A stretch of DNA of 5,361 nucleotides. It comes from Deltaproteobacteria bacterium. GTDB lineage: Bacteria > Desulfobacterota > Desulfuromonadia > Desulfuromonadales > JAAYDE01. How positions within the stretch are numbered: the stretch's first letter is position 1; every line of letters begins with the position of its first letter. A program made the position numbers and the translations under genes. The DNA lies in the NCBI GenBank assembly GCA_017417085.1, contig JAFPZV010000024.1:1-5361 (forward strand). Direction: 5' to 3'. Below the pieces are notes generated by a model. That model was given only the letters and a program-made list of their open reading frames with translations. It was not told where the DNA came from and did no database searches. Below are positions 1 to 5,146 of this stretch, piece after piece.

Positions 1-234
1 CCGCAGCATCTCCTTGAGTTTCTCCTGGTCTTTGCGCAATTTATGGAAAAACAACAGGATGGAGAGAACGAAGAAAGCACATCCTCCGGCAACTACCCAG
101 ATAAAATAGCGGCTGATGCCGTGCAGCAGCACTATGACCAGTCCTATCAGCAGAATAATGGCCACATGAATTGCCAGAAACAGAAAAACGTAGCCGAGAA
201 TTTTTGTGACGGTCAGTTCTTTCTTTTCTTCCAT
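1..234 (-). CDS. Small two-helix membrane protein, unknown function (3' end outside window)
   Basis: I do not recognise this protein family. The minus-strand frame is open from the ATG at 234 to the window edge, so 78 residues are visible and the C terminus is missing. A charged N terminus (MEEKKELTVTK) is followed by a hydrophobic segment at about residues 12-37, a short turn with HGISR, a second hydrophobic segment at about 43-63, and a highly charged tail (HKLRKDQEKLKEMLR) that looks helical or coiled-coil. This charge pattern suggests an inner-membrane protein with both ends in the cytoplasm. An in-frame ATG at 249 would add five residues (MRESA). I prefer 234 because a GAGA lies 7 nt upstream of it, whereas the AAGG before 249 is only about 1 nt away. 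The gene is divergent from engB. The hydrophobic pattern makes it much more credible than the overlapping plus-strand frames. Confidence 0.7.
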   Translation of the reverse strand, partial: MEEKKELTVTKILGYVFLFLAIHVAIILLIGLVIVLLHGISRYFIWVVAGGCAFFVLSILLFFHKLRKDQEKLKEMLR

Positions 235-271
235 GGCGCTTTCTCGCATACCTTGCGTGAAGGGGGAAGCG

Positions 272-287
272 GTCCAGGATACTGGAC
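272..287. repeat. Perfect 16-nt palindrome (GTCCAG-GATA-CTGGAC), possible operator
   Basis: The arms GTCCAG (272-277) and CTGGAC (282-287) are perfect inverted complements around a GATA spacer. The right arm overlaps the TGGACA proposed as the -35 box of a rightward promoter. The element lies in the divergent control region between the membrane-protein gene and engB, so it could be a repressor site. It could also form a hairpin in the 5' leader of the minus-strand mRNA. The palindrome is directly visible; its function is inferred. Confidence 0.4.
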
Positions 288-310
288 ACCTGTTGCCTGA
301 AAATGATACT
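283..310 (+). promoter_or_regulatory. Candidate sigma-70-type promoter toward engB
   Basis: TGGACA (283-288, five of six matches to TTGACA) is followed after 16 nt by GATACT (305-310, four of six matches to TATAAT). Transcription would begin near 317, about 70 nt before engB and just upstream of the terminator hairpin at 341-366. The -35 box overlaps the palindrome at 272-287. This is a consensus match by eye only, and no alternative good promoter fits between the hairpin and the gene. Confidence 0.35.
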
Positions 311-340
311 CCTTTAACAGGCGATTGTACTCAATATTTT

Positions 341-366
341 CCCCCTGAGAAAGCAGGGGGCTTTTT
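341..366 (+). terminator. Intrinsic terminator hairpin upstream of engB (possible attenuator)
   Basis: CCCCCTG (341-347) pairs perfectly with CAGGGGG (354-360) around a six-base loop AGAAAG, and CTTTTT follows at once. This is a compact rightward intrinsic terminator. On the minus strand the hairpin is followed by AAAA, so it would not end leftward transcription. It is oddly placed: no plus-strand gene lies upstream within the window, and it sits between the candidate promoter and the engB ribosome binding site. It could end a short leader RNA, limit engB expression, or stop antisense transcripts arriving from the left. Confidence 0.7.
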
Positions 367-377
367 GCCAAAGCACC

Positions 378-381
378 GGAG
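378..381 (+). promoter_or_regulatory. Ribosome binding site that sets the engB start
   Basis: GGAG lies 7 nt before the ATG at 389. It supports the short 209-residue EngB over the longer open frame that begins at ATG 206 and would overlap both the minus-strand gene and the terminator hairpin. Confidence 0.6.
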
Positions 382-388
382 TGTTGCC

Positions 389-1018
389 ATGATTATCAGG
401 ACAGCGTCGTTTTTCAAAAGTGCCGTGTCGCCCGCCCAGTATCCATCCCCCGATCGACCCGAGGTGGCTTTTGTCGGACGCAGCAACGTGGGCAAGAGTA
501 CGTTGATCAACAGCTTGCTGGGGCGGCGTTCGCTGGTGCGCTCTTCCCGGATGCCCGGACGCACCCAGATGCTCAACTTTTTTTTGATCAACGATGCCTT
601 TTTCTTTGTGGATTTGCCCGGCTACGGTTTTGCTCAGGCGCCGAAGGAGGTCCGCCTCAAATGGCTGCCGATGATCCGCAGCTACCTCTGCGAACGGAAA
701 AATCTGCGTGCGGTGGTGCTCCTGCTGGATGTCCGCCGGATTCCATCGGAGGAAGATCTGAACATGCTGGATCTGCTGGAGGATTTCTCTATCCCGGCGA
801 TCCCGGTCATAACCAAGGTGGACAAGGTCAATCGCTCGGAACGTGTTGCCCAACAGAAACAGATTGCGCAGACAACCGGGCTGGAGGAGGATTGCTTTTC
901 GTGCTTTTCCAGCGTTACCCGTGAAGGGGACGAGGATATCTGGGAACGTATCGAAACAGCTCTGGCGGCGGACGTTTCAAACAGTGAAGGAACACAGGGC
1001 TGTTTTGAAGAGTTTTAA
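389..1018 (+). CDS. engB: Ribosome biogenesis GTP-binding protein EngB (YihA/YsxC)
   Basis: This is a TRAFAC-class GTPase that, in characterised bacteria, assists assembly of the large ribosomal subunit and is often essential. The 209-residue length matches the family (about 200). All G motifs are visible: G1/P-loop GRSNVGKS at 30-37, G2 in PGRTQ with Thr59, G3 DLPGYG at 75-80, G4 TKVD at 142-145 and G5 around FSS at 173-175. The EngB-style DVRRIPSEED (114-123) is also present. The start is chosen from the GGAG 7 nt upstream and the usual short N terminus before the GTPase core. The reading frame ends in tandem stops TAA-TAG. The gene follows a strong terminator hairpin, so it is either expressed by read-through or conditionally regulated. 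The last roughly 15 residues, after the final helix, are acidic and likely a variable tail. Identity is very secure from the motifs. Confidence 0.97.
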   Translation: MIIRTASFFKSAVSPAQYPSPDRPEVAFVGRSNVGKSTLINSLLGRRSLVRSSRMPGRTQMLNFFLINDAFFFVDLPGYGFAQAPKEVRLKWLPMIRSYLCERKNLRAVVLLLDVRRIPSEEDLNMLDLLEDFSIPAIPVITKVDKVNRSERVAQQKQIAQTTGLEEDCFSCFSSVTREGDEDIWERIETALAADVSNSEGTQGCFEEF

Positions 1019-1083
1019 TAGTTGATCAGGACGAATGATTGGTATGTATTACGTCTCTTAAATTCGAGCAGGTATTTCTCCGA

Positions 1084-1111
1084 AAAAGGCAGGCGCGAAA
1101 ACCTGTCTTTT
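1084..1111 (+). terminator. Weak terminator-like or attenuator hairpin before aroC
   Basis: AAAAGGCAGG (1084-1093) can pair with CCTGTCTTTT (1102-1111) around the loop CGCGAAAA. This gives ten base pairs including one G-U, with the T-run forming the 3' arm base and TTT recurring at 1114-1116. It lies between engB and aroC, only 6 nt before the aroC Shine-Dalgarno sequence. It may separate the two transcription units or attenuate aroC. The stem has only six pairs apart from the A-T tract, so it is weaker than the hairpin at 341-366. Confidence 0.4.
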
Positions 1112-1131
1112 CCTTTGAAGAGGTATGAAAA

Positions 1132-2292
1132 ATGTTGCGTTATCTGACGGCGGGCGAATCGCATGGCCCCTGCCTTACCGCTGTAGTTGAGGGAATTCCG
1201 GCAAATCTTGAAGTGCTGGCTGCCGAGATCGATACATTCTTGAAACGTCGCCAGAGTGGTTATGGAAGAGGTGGGCGGATGGCCATCGAACAGGATCATG
1301 TGCGGATACTGTCCGGTGTGCGATGGGGACGCACCCTGGGTTCTCCGATCACCCTGAGCATTGAAAACCGTGATTGGGTGAACTGGACCCAGACCATGTC
1401 TGTCCGGCCCGAAGATCGGGATGAGACGAAAAGCATCACCTGGCCGCGGCCCGGCCATGCCGATTTGAATGGAGTTGTTAAATATCGCCAACGTGACGTG
1501 CGCAATATTCTGGAACGTTCCAGCGCCCGGGAAACTTCGATCCGGGTGGCTGTGGGCGCGCTCTGCCAGATTTTACTGCGGAATCTGGGGATGGAGTTCG
1601 CAAGTTACGTGACGGAAATTGGCGGTGTTGCTGCGCGGGATGATTCGCAGGATTATGTCTCGCGGCGCCGCCTCGCGGAAAAATCGTGTTGCGGAACCTT
1701 TGACTTGGAGGCTGAAACCGCCATGAAGGCACGGATCGATGCGGCATCGGTGGCGGGCGATTCCCTGGGCGGGGTCGTCGAAGTCGTGGTGCTGGGGCTT
1801 CCGGTAGGTTTGGGCAGTCATGTCCAGTGGGATCGGCGTTTGGATGCCAGGCTGGCGGCTGCGGTCATGAGCATCCAGGCTTTCAAGGGTGTGGAGATCG
1901 GTCTTGGTTTCGATGCGGCCCGTTTGCCGGGCAGCAAGGTCCATGACGAAATTGGCCGTGAAGCCGGACGGGGATTTTTCCGTTTTACCAACAATGCCGG
2001 CGGCCTGGAGGGCGGCATGACGACCGGAGAACCTTTGGTGATACGGGGGGCGATGAAGCCGATACCCACCCTGCGGCAACCTTTGCGCACCGTGGATATT
2101 GTCAGTGGAGCGCCCCATGAGGCGTCTAAGGAACGTTCGGATGTCTGCGCGGTGCCTGCGGCGGCGGTAGTGGCCGAGGCGGTAGTGGCCATCGAAATCG
2201 CCAATGCGGTACTGGAAAAGTTTGGTGGTGATACCATGGAGGATCTCAAAGACAACGTTCAGCAGTTTCGTGAGTATACGGCGCAGCTGTAA
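1132..2292 (+). CDS. aroC: Chorismate synthase
   Basis: It catalyses the last shikimate step, converting 5-enolpyruvylshikimate-3-phosphate to chorismate with reduced FMN as cofactor, in the cytoplasm. The 386 residues match the longer bacterial form. Visible family signatures are GESHGP at 8-13 (with the conserved His11), [12 protein letters not shown] at 39-50, RPGHADL at 106-112 (second conserved His at 109), [11 protein letters not shown] at 128-138, and the C-terminal [15 protein letters not shown] (287-301) followed by MKPIPTL and RSDVCAVPA (335-343). No flavin-reductase fusion is present, so reduced flavin must come from another enzyme. AAGAGG (1118-1123) lies 8 nt before the ATG. Another ATG at 1125 is out of frame. 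The stop at 2292 is 1 nt before the first possible aroK ATG, so the two are probably one operon. Identity is very secure. Confidence 0.98.
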   Translation: MLRYLTAGESHGPCLTAVVEGIPANLEVLAAEIDTFLKRRQSGYGRGGRMAIEQDHVRILSGVRWGRTLGSPITLSIENRDWVNWTQTMSVRPEDRDETKSITWPRPGHADLNGVVKYRQRDVRNILERSSARETSIRVAVGALCQILLRNLGMEFASYVTEIGGVAARDDSQDYVSRRRLAEKSCCGTFDLEAETAMKARIDAASVAGDSLGGVVEVVVLGLPVGLGSHVQWDRRLDARLAAAVMSIQAFKGVEIGLGFDAARLPGSKVHDEIGREAGRGFFRFTNNAGGLEGGMTTGEPLVIRGAMKPIPTLRQPLRTVDIVSGAPHEASKERSDVCAVPAAAVVAEAVVAIEIANAVLEKFGGDTMEDLKDNVQQFREYTAQL

Positions 2293-2308
2293 AATGATGG
2301 TGGAGATG

Positions 2309-2812
2309 ATGGAGAAGAATATCATCCTGATCGGTTTTATGGGCGCCGGCAAGAGCACGGTAGGCCGGATGCTGGCCGAGTATCTGCATTGGAAGTTTGT
2401 CGATCTGGATTCCTTGATAGAGGCTTCCGCAGGATGCGCCATCAAGGAAATATTTGCCCGGGAGGGCGAAGCCTTTTTCCGGGATTTGGAAAGCGCCCAG
2501 TTGCGCAAAATGGCTTTGCTTCGCAAGACGGTGGTGGCGACAGGCGGTGGGGCGGTTATACGGGCGGAAAACAGAATTTTGTTGAAGCAGACAGGAACCG
2601 TGATCTATCTGCGTGCCCGGCTGGAGACCCTGCAGCAACGGGTTGCTCAAAACACGGCCCGCCCTCTTGCTCGAGATCGTGAACATTTTGCGGCTCTGTT
2701 GGAAGCACGACGCAGATTTTACGAAGAGGCCGATATCGTTGTGGATACCGATGCATATCAGGTTTCGGAAATTGTTCAGCGAATTGTCGGGATGATTGAG
2801 ATTGACGGTTGA
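2309..2812 (+). CDS. aroK: Shikimate kinase
   Basis: It phosphorylates shikimate at the 3-hydroxyl using ATP, the fifth shikimate step, in the cytoplasm. From the ATG at 2309 it is 167 residues, typical for the family. Visible motifs are the Walker A GFMGAGKST (9-17), the DLD pair (Asp32, Asp34) for Mg/shikimate, FFRDLE with Arg58 for shikimate, the Walker B-like VATGGGAV (76-83), the lid TARPLARD (116-123) and the RRRFYEEAD helix (134-142). The start is uncertain: in-frame ATGs stand at 2294, 2297, 2306 and 2309. I favour 2309 because GGTGGAG (2299-2305) lies just upstream and MEKNIILIGFMG matches the usual short N terminus. Use of 2294, 1 nt after the aroC stop, would add MMVEM and rely on coupling. 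The frame also stays open back to 2204, inside aroC, but that extension is not kinase-like. Confidence 0.96.
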   Translation: MEKNIILIGFMGAGKSTVGRMLAEYLHWKFVDLDSLIEASAGCAIKEIFAREGEAFFRDLESAQLRKMALLRKTVVATGGGAVIRAENRILLKQTGTVIYLRARLETLQQRVAQNTARPLARDREHFAALLEARRRFYEEADIVVDTDAYQVSEIVQRIVGMIEIDG

Positions 2813-2832
2813 ACTGTTGCAGGATATTCAAG

Positions 2833-2863
2833 GGCATTTCATTTATTACTGGGAATGAAAGCC
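2833..2863. repeat. Inverted repeat between aroK and the TPR gene
   Basis: GGC-A-TTTCATT (2833-2843) faces AATGAAA-GCC (2854-2863). Ten pairs form with a single bulged A at 2836 and a ten-base loop. No T-run follows, so it is not a standard intrinsic terminator for aroC-aroK. It covers the -35 side of the TATAAT promoter at 2875, which makes an operator role plausible. An RNA hairpin protecting the 3' end of the aroK message is the alternative. Confidence 0.4.
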
Positions 2864-2880
2864 GGTTATTGGGGTATAAT
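2850..2880 (+). promoter_or_regulatory. Promoter for the TPR-roadblock-aroQ-peptidase block
   Basis: A perfect TATAAT stands at 2875-2880. The best -35 match, TGGGAA at 2850-2855, agrees at only three of six positions with a long 19-nt spacer, so the promoter may need an activator. Transcription would start near 2887, giving a leader of about 15 nt that consists of little more than the Shine-Dalgarno sequence. No sigma-54 GG-N10-GC arrangement fits. Confidence 0.5.
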
Positions 2881-2900
2881 GCTTCATCGGAGGACGGGAA

Positions 2901-3221
2901 ATGAAGAATGTGGAAAATGATGTTGAGGATATCCCGTTTGCAACGGTGACCATTGCGGAACTTCTGGTTCGTCAGGGACATGCCGCCCGGGGGCTGGCAA
3001 TGTATGAGAAGTTGCTGCGGGAATCGCCCGGCAACAGTGATTTGAAAAAGAGAATCATGGAACTGGCCGCCCAGTTGGGGCGCCCTTCTCCTTTTGCCGA
3101 AGAGCAAAACGTGGATTCCGGAAACACGTCGGAGATTGTCAGGATATTGAATCTGTGGCTTGTCGCCATAAGAGAGAGAAAGGAATATGTTCAAAGAAAT
3201 TTTGGCTTCCATGGTCCATGA
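2901..3221 (+). CDS. Small TPR-like protein of unknown function
   Basis: The protein has 106 residues, with no signal peptide or membrane segment, so it is probably cytoplasmic. Residues 14-59 read as one tetratricopeptide-type unit with a capping helix: a first helix IAELLVRQGH, a second helix ARGLAMYEKLLRESPGN with the conserved Ala/Tyr/Pro spacing, then DLKKRIMELAAQLG. A low-complexity linker (about 60-77) leads to a C-terminal amphipathic helix containing [16 protein letters not shown] (82-97). A single TPR unit usually binds a partner or self-associates. The natural candidate is the Roadblock protein encoded next, whose gene starts inside this one (35-nt overlap). GGAGGA (2889-2894) sits 6 nt before the ATG, a very good site. 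It appears to be the first gene of its transcription unit. The TPR assignment is by pattern only; function is unknown. Confidence 0.82.
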   Translation: MKNVENDVEDIPFATVTIAELLVRQGHAARGLAMYEKLLRESPGNSDLKKRIMELAAQLGRPSPFAEEQNVDSGNTSEIVRILNLWLVAIRERKEYVQRNFGFHGP

Positions 3222-3549
3222 AACGGAAGGATGTATTGGAGCAATCCTTGTAGGCCCCGACGGTATTCCAGTGGAGCAGTATGCCCGGGAAAGTGAAGCA
3301 TTGCATCCTGACCAGGTTGCGGGGGAAATGGCCGGTGCCCTGAAAGAGATGAAAAAAGCGGTGGGAATACTGAAAATTGGCGAATTGGAAGAGGTAAGTC
3401 TGACGACTGAAAAACGAAGTATCCTGATACGTACCGTGGATGCCGATCATTTTATTGCGTTGGTTTTTGCAGAAGGTGGCAATCTGGGCAAGGGACGCTA
3501 TGTGATGAGTCGGGATCGAATTAAAATACTGGAAGAGCTTGATACATGA
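3187..3549 (+). CDS. Roadblock/LC7-domain protein (MglB-like)
   Basis: At 120 residues it is about one Roadblock/LC7 domain. An N-terminal helix ([15 protein letters not shown]) leads to the strand [16 protein letters not shown] (17-32, with the typical Asp-Gly turn at 25-26), a long central helix (about 41-61, ending [11 protein letters not shown]), then strands [18 protein letters not shown] and [20 protein letters not shown]. Roadblock proteins dimerise. Bacterial members such as MglB act on Ras-like GTPases such as MglA, but no such GTPase is encoded in this window. The start overlaps the TPR gene by 35 nt, with AAAGGA only 2 nt before the ATG. The start is nevertheless favoured because MFKEIL is the usual beginning of this kind of protein. 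Its stop overlaps the aroQ start in an ATGA. A role in regulating the neighbouring enzymes is a guess; the domain call is secure. Confidence 0.9.
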   Translation: MFKEILASMVHETEGCIGAILVGPDGIPVEQYARESEALHPDQVAGEMAGALKEMKKAVGILKIGELEEVSLTTEKRSILIRTVDADHFIALVFAEGGNLGKGRYVMSRDRIKILEELDT

Positions 3550-4019
3550 AAATACTGGTCATCAATGGCCCCAATCTCAATCTCCTGGGGCGGCGTGAAC
3601 CCAAGATTTACGGCCGCATGACGCTTGCAGATATTGAGCACGAATTGCGGGAATTGGCGGTTGAACTGAATGTGGTGCTGGAATTTTTTCAGTCCAATCA
3701 TGAAGGCGTCTTGCTGGATGAAATTCATGCGGCCCGGGAGAACGGGATAGCCGGTATCATTATCAACGCCGGCGCCTATACCCACACGAGCATCGCCTTG
3801 CGGGATGCCATCGCGGGAGTGGCCATTCCGACAGTTGAGGTGCATATTTCAAATATTCATGCCCGTGAACCGTTTCGTTCTGAATCGATGCTGGCGCCGG
3901 TTGTTTTGGGACAGATCTGCGGTTTGGGCTCAAAGAGTTATACAGCGGCCCTGTATGGATTGGTAGCGGTACTCAAAGCGGCGGGAGGAGAAGGAAAAGA
4001 TGATGTCCAAACGGCATGA
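3546..4019 (+). CDS. aroQ: Type II 3-dehydroquinate dehydratase
   Basis: It dehydrates 3-dehydroquinate to 3-dehydroshikimate, the third shikimate step, and is dodecameric in characterised homologues. It is unrelated to the type I AroD enzyme. The 157 residues are slightly above the usual 145-150, the excess being a Gly/Lys-rich tail ([13 protein letters not shown]). Visible motifs are [17 protein letters not shown] (7-23) with catalytic Tyr22, FQSNHEG (48-54), [10 protein letters not shown] (73-82) with Asn74, and [15 protein letters not shown] (97-111) with catalytic His100 and Arg111. The ATG overlaps the Roadblock stop (ATGA), so translation is probably coupled. The 3' end overlaps the peptidase gene by 20 nt and carries that gene's Shine-Dalgarno sequence, which explains the Gly/Lys-rich tail. 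All catalytic residues are intact. Confidence 0.98.
   Translation: MKILVINGPNLNLLGRREPKIYGRMTLADIEHELRELAVELNVVLEFFQSNHEGVLLDEIHAARENGIAGIIINAGAYTHTSIALRDAIAGVAIPTVEVHISNIHAREPFRSESMLAPVVLGQICGLGSKSYTAALYGLVAVLKAAGGEGKDDVQTA
3984..3995 (+). promoter_or_regulatory. Double Shine-Dalgarno for the M24 peptidase inside aroQ
   Basis: GGAGGAG (3984-3990) and AAGGA (3991-3995) lie 9 and 4 nt before the ATG at 4000. They are also suitably placed for the adjacent in-frame ATG at 4003. The strength of the site supports a start inside the aroQ 3' end rather than further downstream. Confidence 0.6.
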
Positions 4020-5070
4020 AAAGATGCGTCACATACTTCGCCAATGCGGTCTGGATGCCGTGTTGCTGGTTCATCCCCCCAATATTCGTTACCTGTGTGG
4101 TTTTTCCGGTACGGAAGGCGTGTTGATCATAAGCGCCGCAAAGGATGCCTGGCTGCTGGTTGATTCGCGTTATACACTTCAGGCGCAGGAAGAAACCCAA
4201 AGTGTTGTGGTGGAAGAATGCAGGGGCGCAGAAGAAAGCGCCGTGCGTCTACTGAAGCGGGAAGGGATGCACAGAGTTGGTTTCGAGGCAGAATACTTGG
4301 TGGTTTCCCGGTTGACCAAACTTGAGACCGGGGATGTTGAGTGGGTGGCGCTGAAGAAGGAATTGCGCGCGTTGCGGGGCATCAAAACCCCGGCCGAAAT
4401 CGAATATATTCGCAAAGCCGCCCGTATCAATGCCGGAGCTTTCGCGGAAATCGAAAGTTTGATTCACCCTGGATTGTCGGAACGGCGTTTGGCGCTTGAA
4501 CTGGAGTTTGCCATAAAAAGATTGGGCGGCGAGGAAAAGGCCTTCGATTTTATCGTTGCTTCCGGGAGCCGGGGCGCCATGCCGCATGGGGTGGCCTCCG
4601 ACAAGTTTATCGCCTCGGGAGAATTCGTAACCGTGGATTTTGGTGGACGGCTTCACGGGTACCACTGTGATGAAACCCTGACTCTGGGTTTGGGAGAGCC
4701 GTCCGGAGAGCTGTTGAAAGTTTACGAGATTGTTCGGGAAGCGCATGATCGTGCCAGAAAAGGTGTATGTCCGGGACGGCCGTTGAAAGAAGTGGATGCC
4801 ATTGCCCGTGATTTTATCCGCGAGAAAGGCTATGGCGAGTTTTTTGGGCATGGTTTGGGGCATGGCGTTGGTCTGGAAATTCATGAATATCCGTTGGTGT
4901 CGCCGCGTTCCGAAGATGTTGCGGAAGAGGGCATGGTTTTTACTATTGAGCCAGGTATCTATCTTCCCGATATCGGCGGCGTCCGGATTGAGGATACGGT
5001 GGCGGTGACGGCGGATGGATGTGAGGCATTAACGGTCATTCCCAAGTGGTTGCATATTATTAAAAGATAA
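4000..5070 (+). CDS. pepQ: M24B metallopeptidase (Xaa-Pro aminopeptidase/dipeptidase family)
   Basis: A cytoplasmic metal-dependent peptidase, probably removing or splitting residues before proline. It has 356 residues, the usual length for bacterial PepQ/YpdF-like proteins. An N-terminal creatinase-type domain (about 1-125, including [13 protein letters not shown] and [14 protein letters not shown]) precedes the pita-bread catalytic domain. The five metal ligands are all visible: Asp213 in VTVDFGG, Asp224 in HCDET, His288 in GHGLGHGVG, Glu317 in TIEPGIY and Glu331 in GVRIED. The catalytic histidines His196 (MPHGV) and His295 (LEIHE) are also present. No signal peptide is seen. The start follows a strong Shine-Dalgarno inside aroQ (20-nt overlap); the next codon is also ATG. 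Aminopeptidase P versus prolidase activity cannot be told from sequence by eye, so the symbol is tentative. A peptidase of this family beside accB recurs in several bacterial groups, as I recall. Confidence 0.95.
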   Translation: MMSKRHEKMRHILRQCGLDAVLLVHPPNIRYLCGFSGTEGVLIISAAKDAWLLVDSRYTLQAQEETQSVVVEECRGAEESAVRLLKREGMHRVGFEAEYLVVSRLTKLETGDVEWVALKKELRALRGIKTPAEIEYIRKAARINAGAFAEIESLIHPGLSERRLALELEFAIKRLGGEEKAFDFIVASGSRGAMPHGVASDKFIASGEFVTVDFGGRLHGYHCDETLTLGLGEPSGELLKVYEIVREAHDRARKGVCPGRPLKEVDAIARDFIREKGYGEFFGHGLGHGVGLEIHEYPLVSPRSEDVAEEGMVFTIEPGIYLPDIGGVRIEDTVAVTADGCEALTVIPKWLHIIKR

Positions 5071-5146
5071 CTATTCTATTAAGGGCCGTTTTTTTTGTTT
5101 CAAATGCCGGTATGGTGTTTGTATTGACGATGCAGTGAGGAATTGA

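Noticed and set aside
299..317. Four-codon frame M-I-L-L-stop (ATG at 303) before the engB hairpin
   Set aside because: It has no Shine-Dalgarno sequence and would lie upstream of the predicted transcription start, so a leader-peptide role is not supported.
341..366. The engB-side hairpin as a terminator for the minus-strand direction
   Set aside because: In that direction the hairpin is followed by AAAA rather than a U-tract, and the minus-strand gene starts further left and is transcribed away from it.
206..388. Longer EngB start at ATG 206
   Set aside because: The added 61 residues do not look like EngB, and they overlap the start of the minus-strand gene and cross the terminator hairpin. 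ATG 389 has a well-spaced GGAG and gives the normal family length.
314..853. Minus-strand open frame (179 codons) antisense to engB
   Set aside because: It is the shadow of a gene with all G motifs intact. Its product is rich in Gln, Arg and His with no domain pattern.
2163..2190. Direct repeat GGCGGTAGTGGCC, two copies with a 15-nt period, in aroC
   Set aside because: It encodes the repeated [10 protein letters not shown] helix that is part of the conserved chorismate synthase C terminus, so it reflects protein sequence rather than a DNA element.
2204..2308. aroK start at ATG 2204, inside aroC
   Set aside because: It would overlap aroC by 89 nt and add a Ser/Arg-rich segment not seen in shikimate kinases. 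The nucleotide-binding domain normally begins within a few residues of the start, as it does from 2309.
1573..2526. Long minus-strand open frame (317 codons) across aroC and aroK
   Set aside because: It lies antisense to two secure enzyme genes, has Arg/His/Pro-rich composition typical of shadow frames, and shows no recognisable motif.
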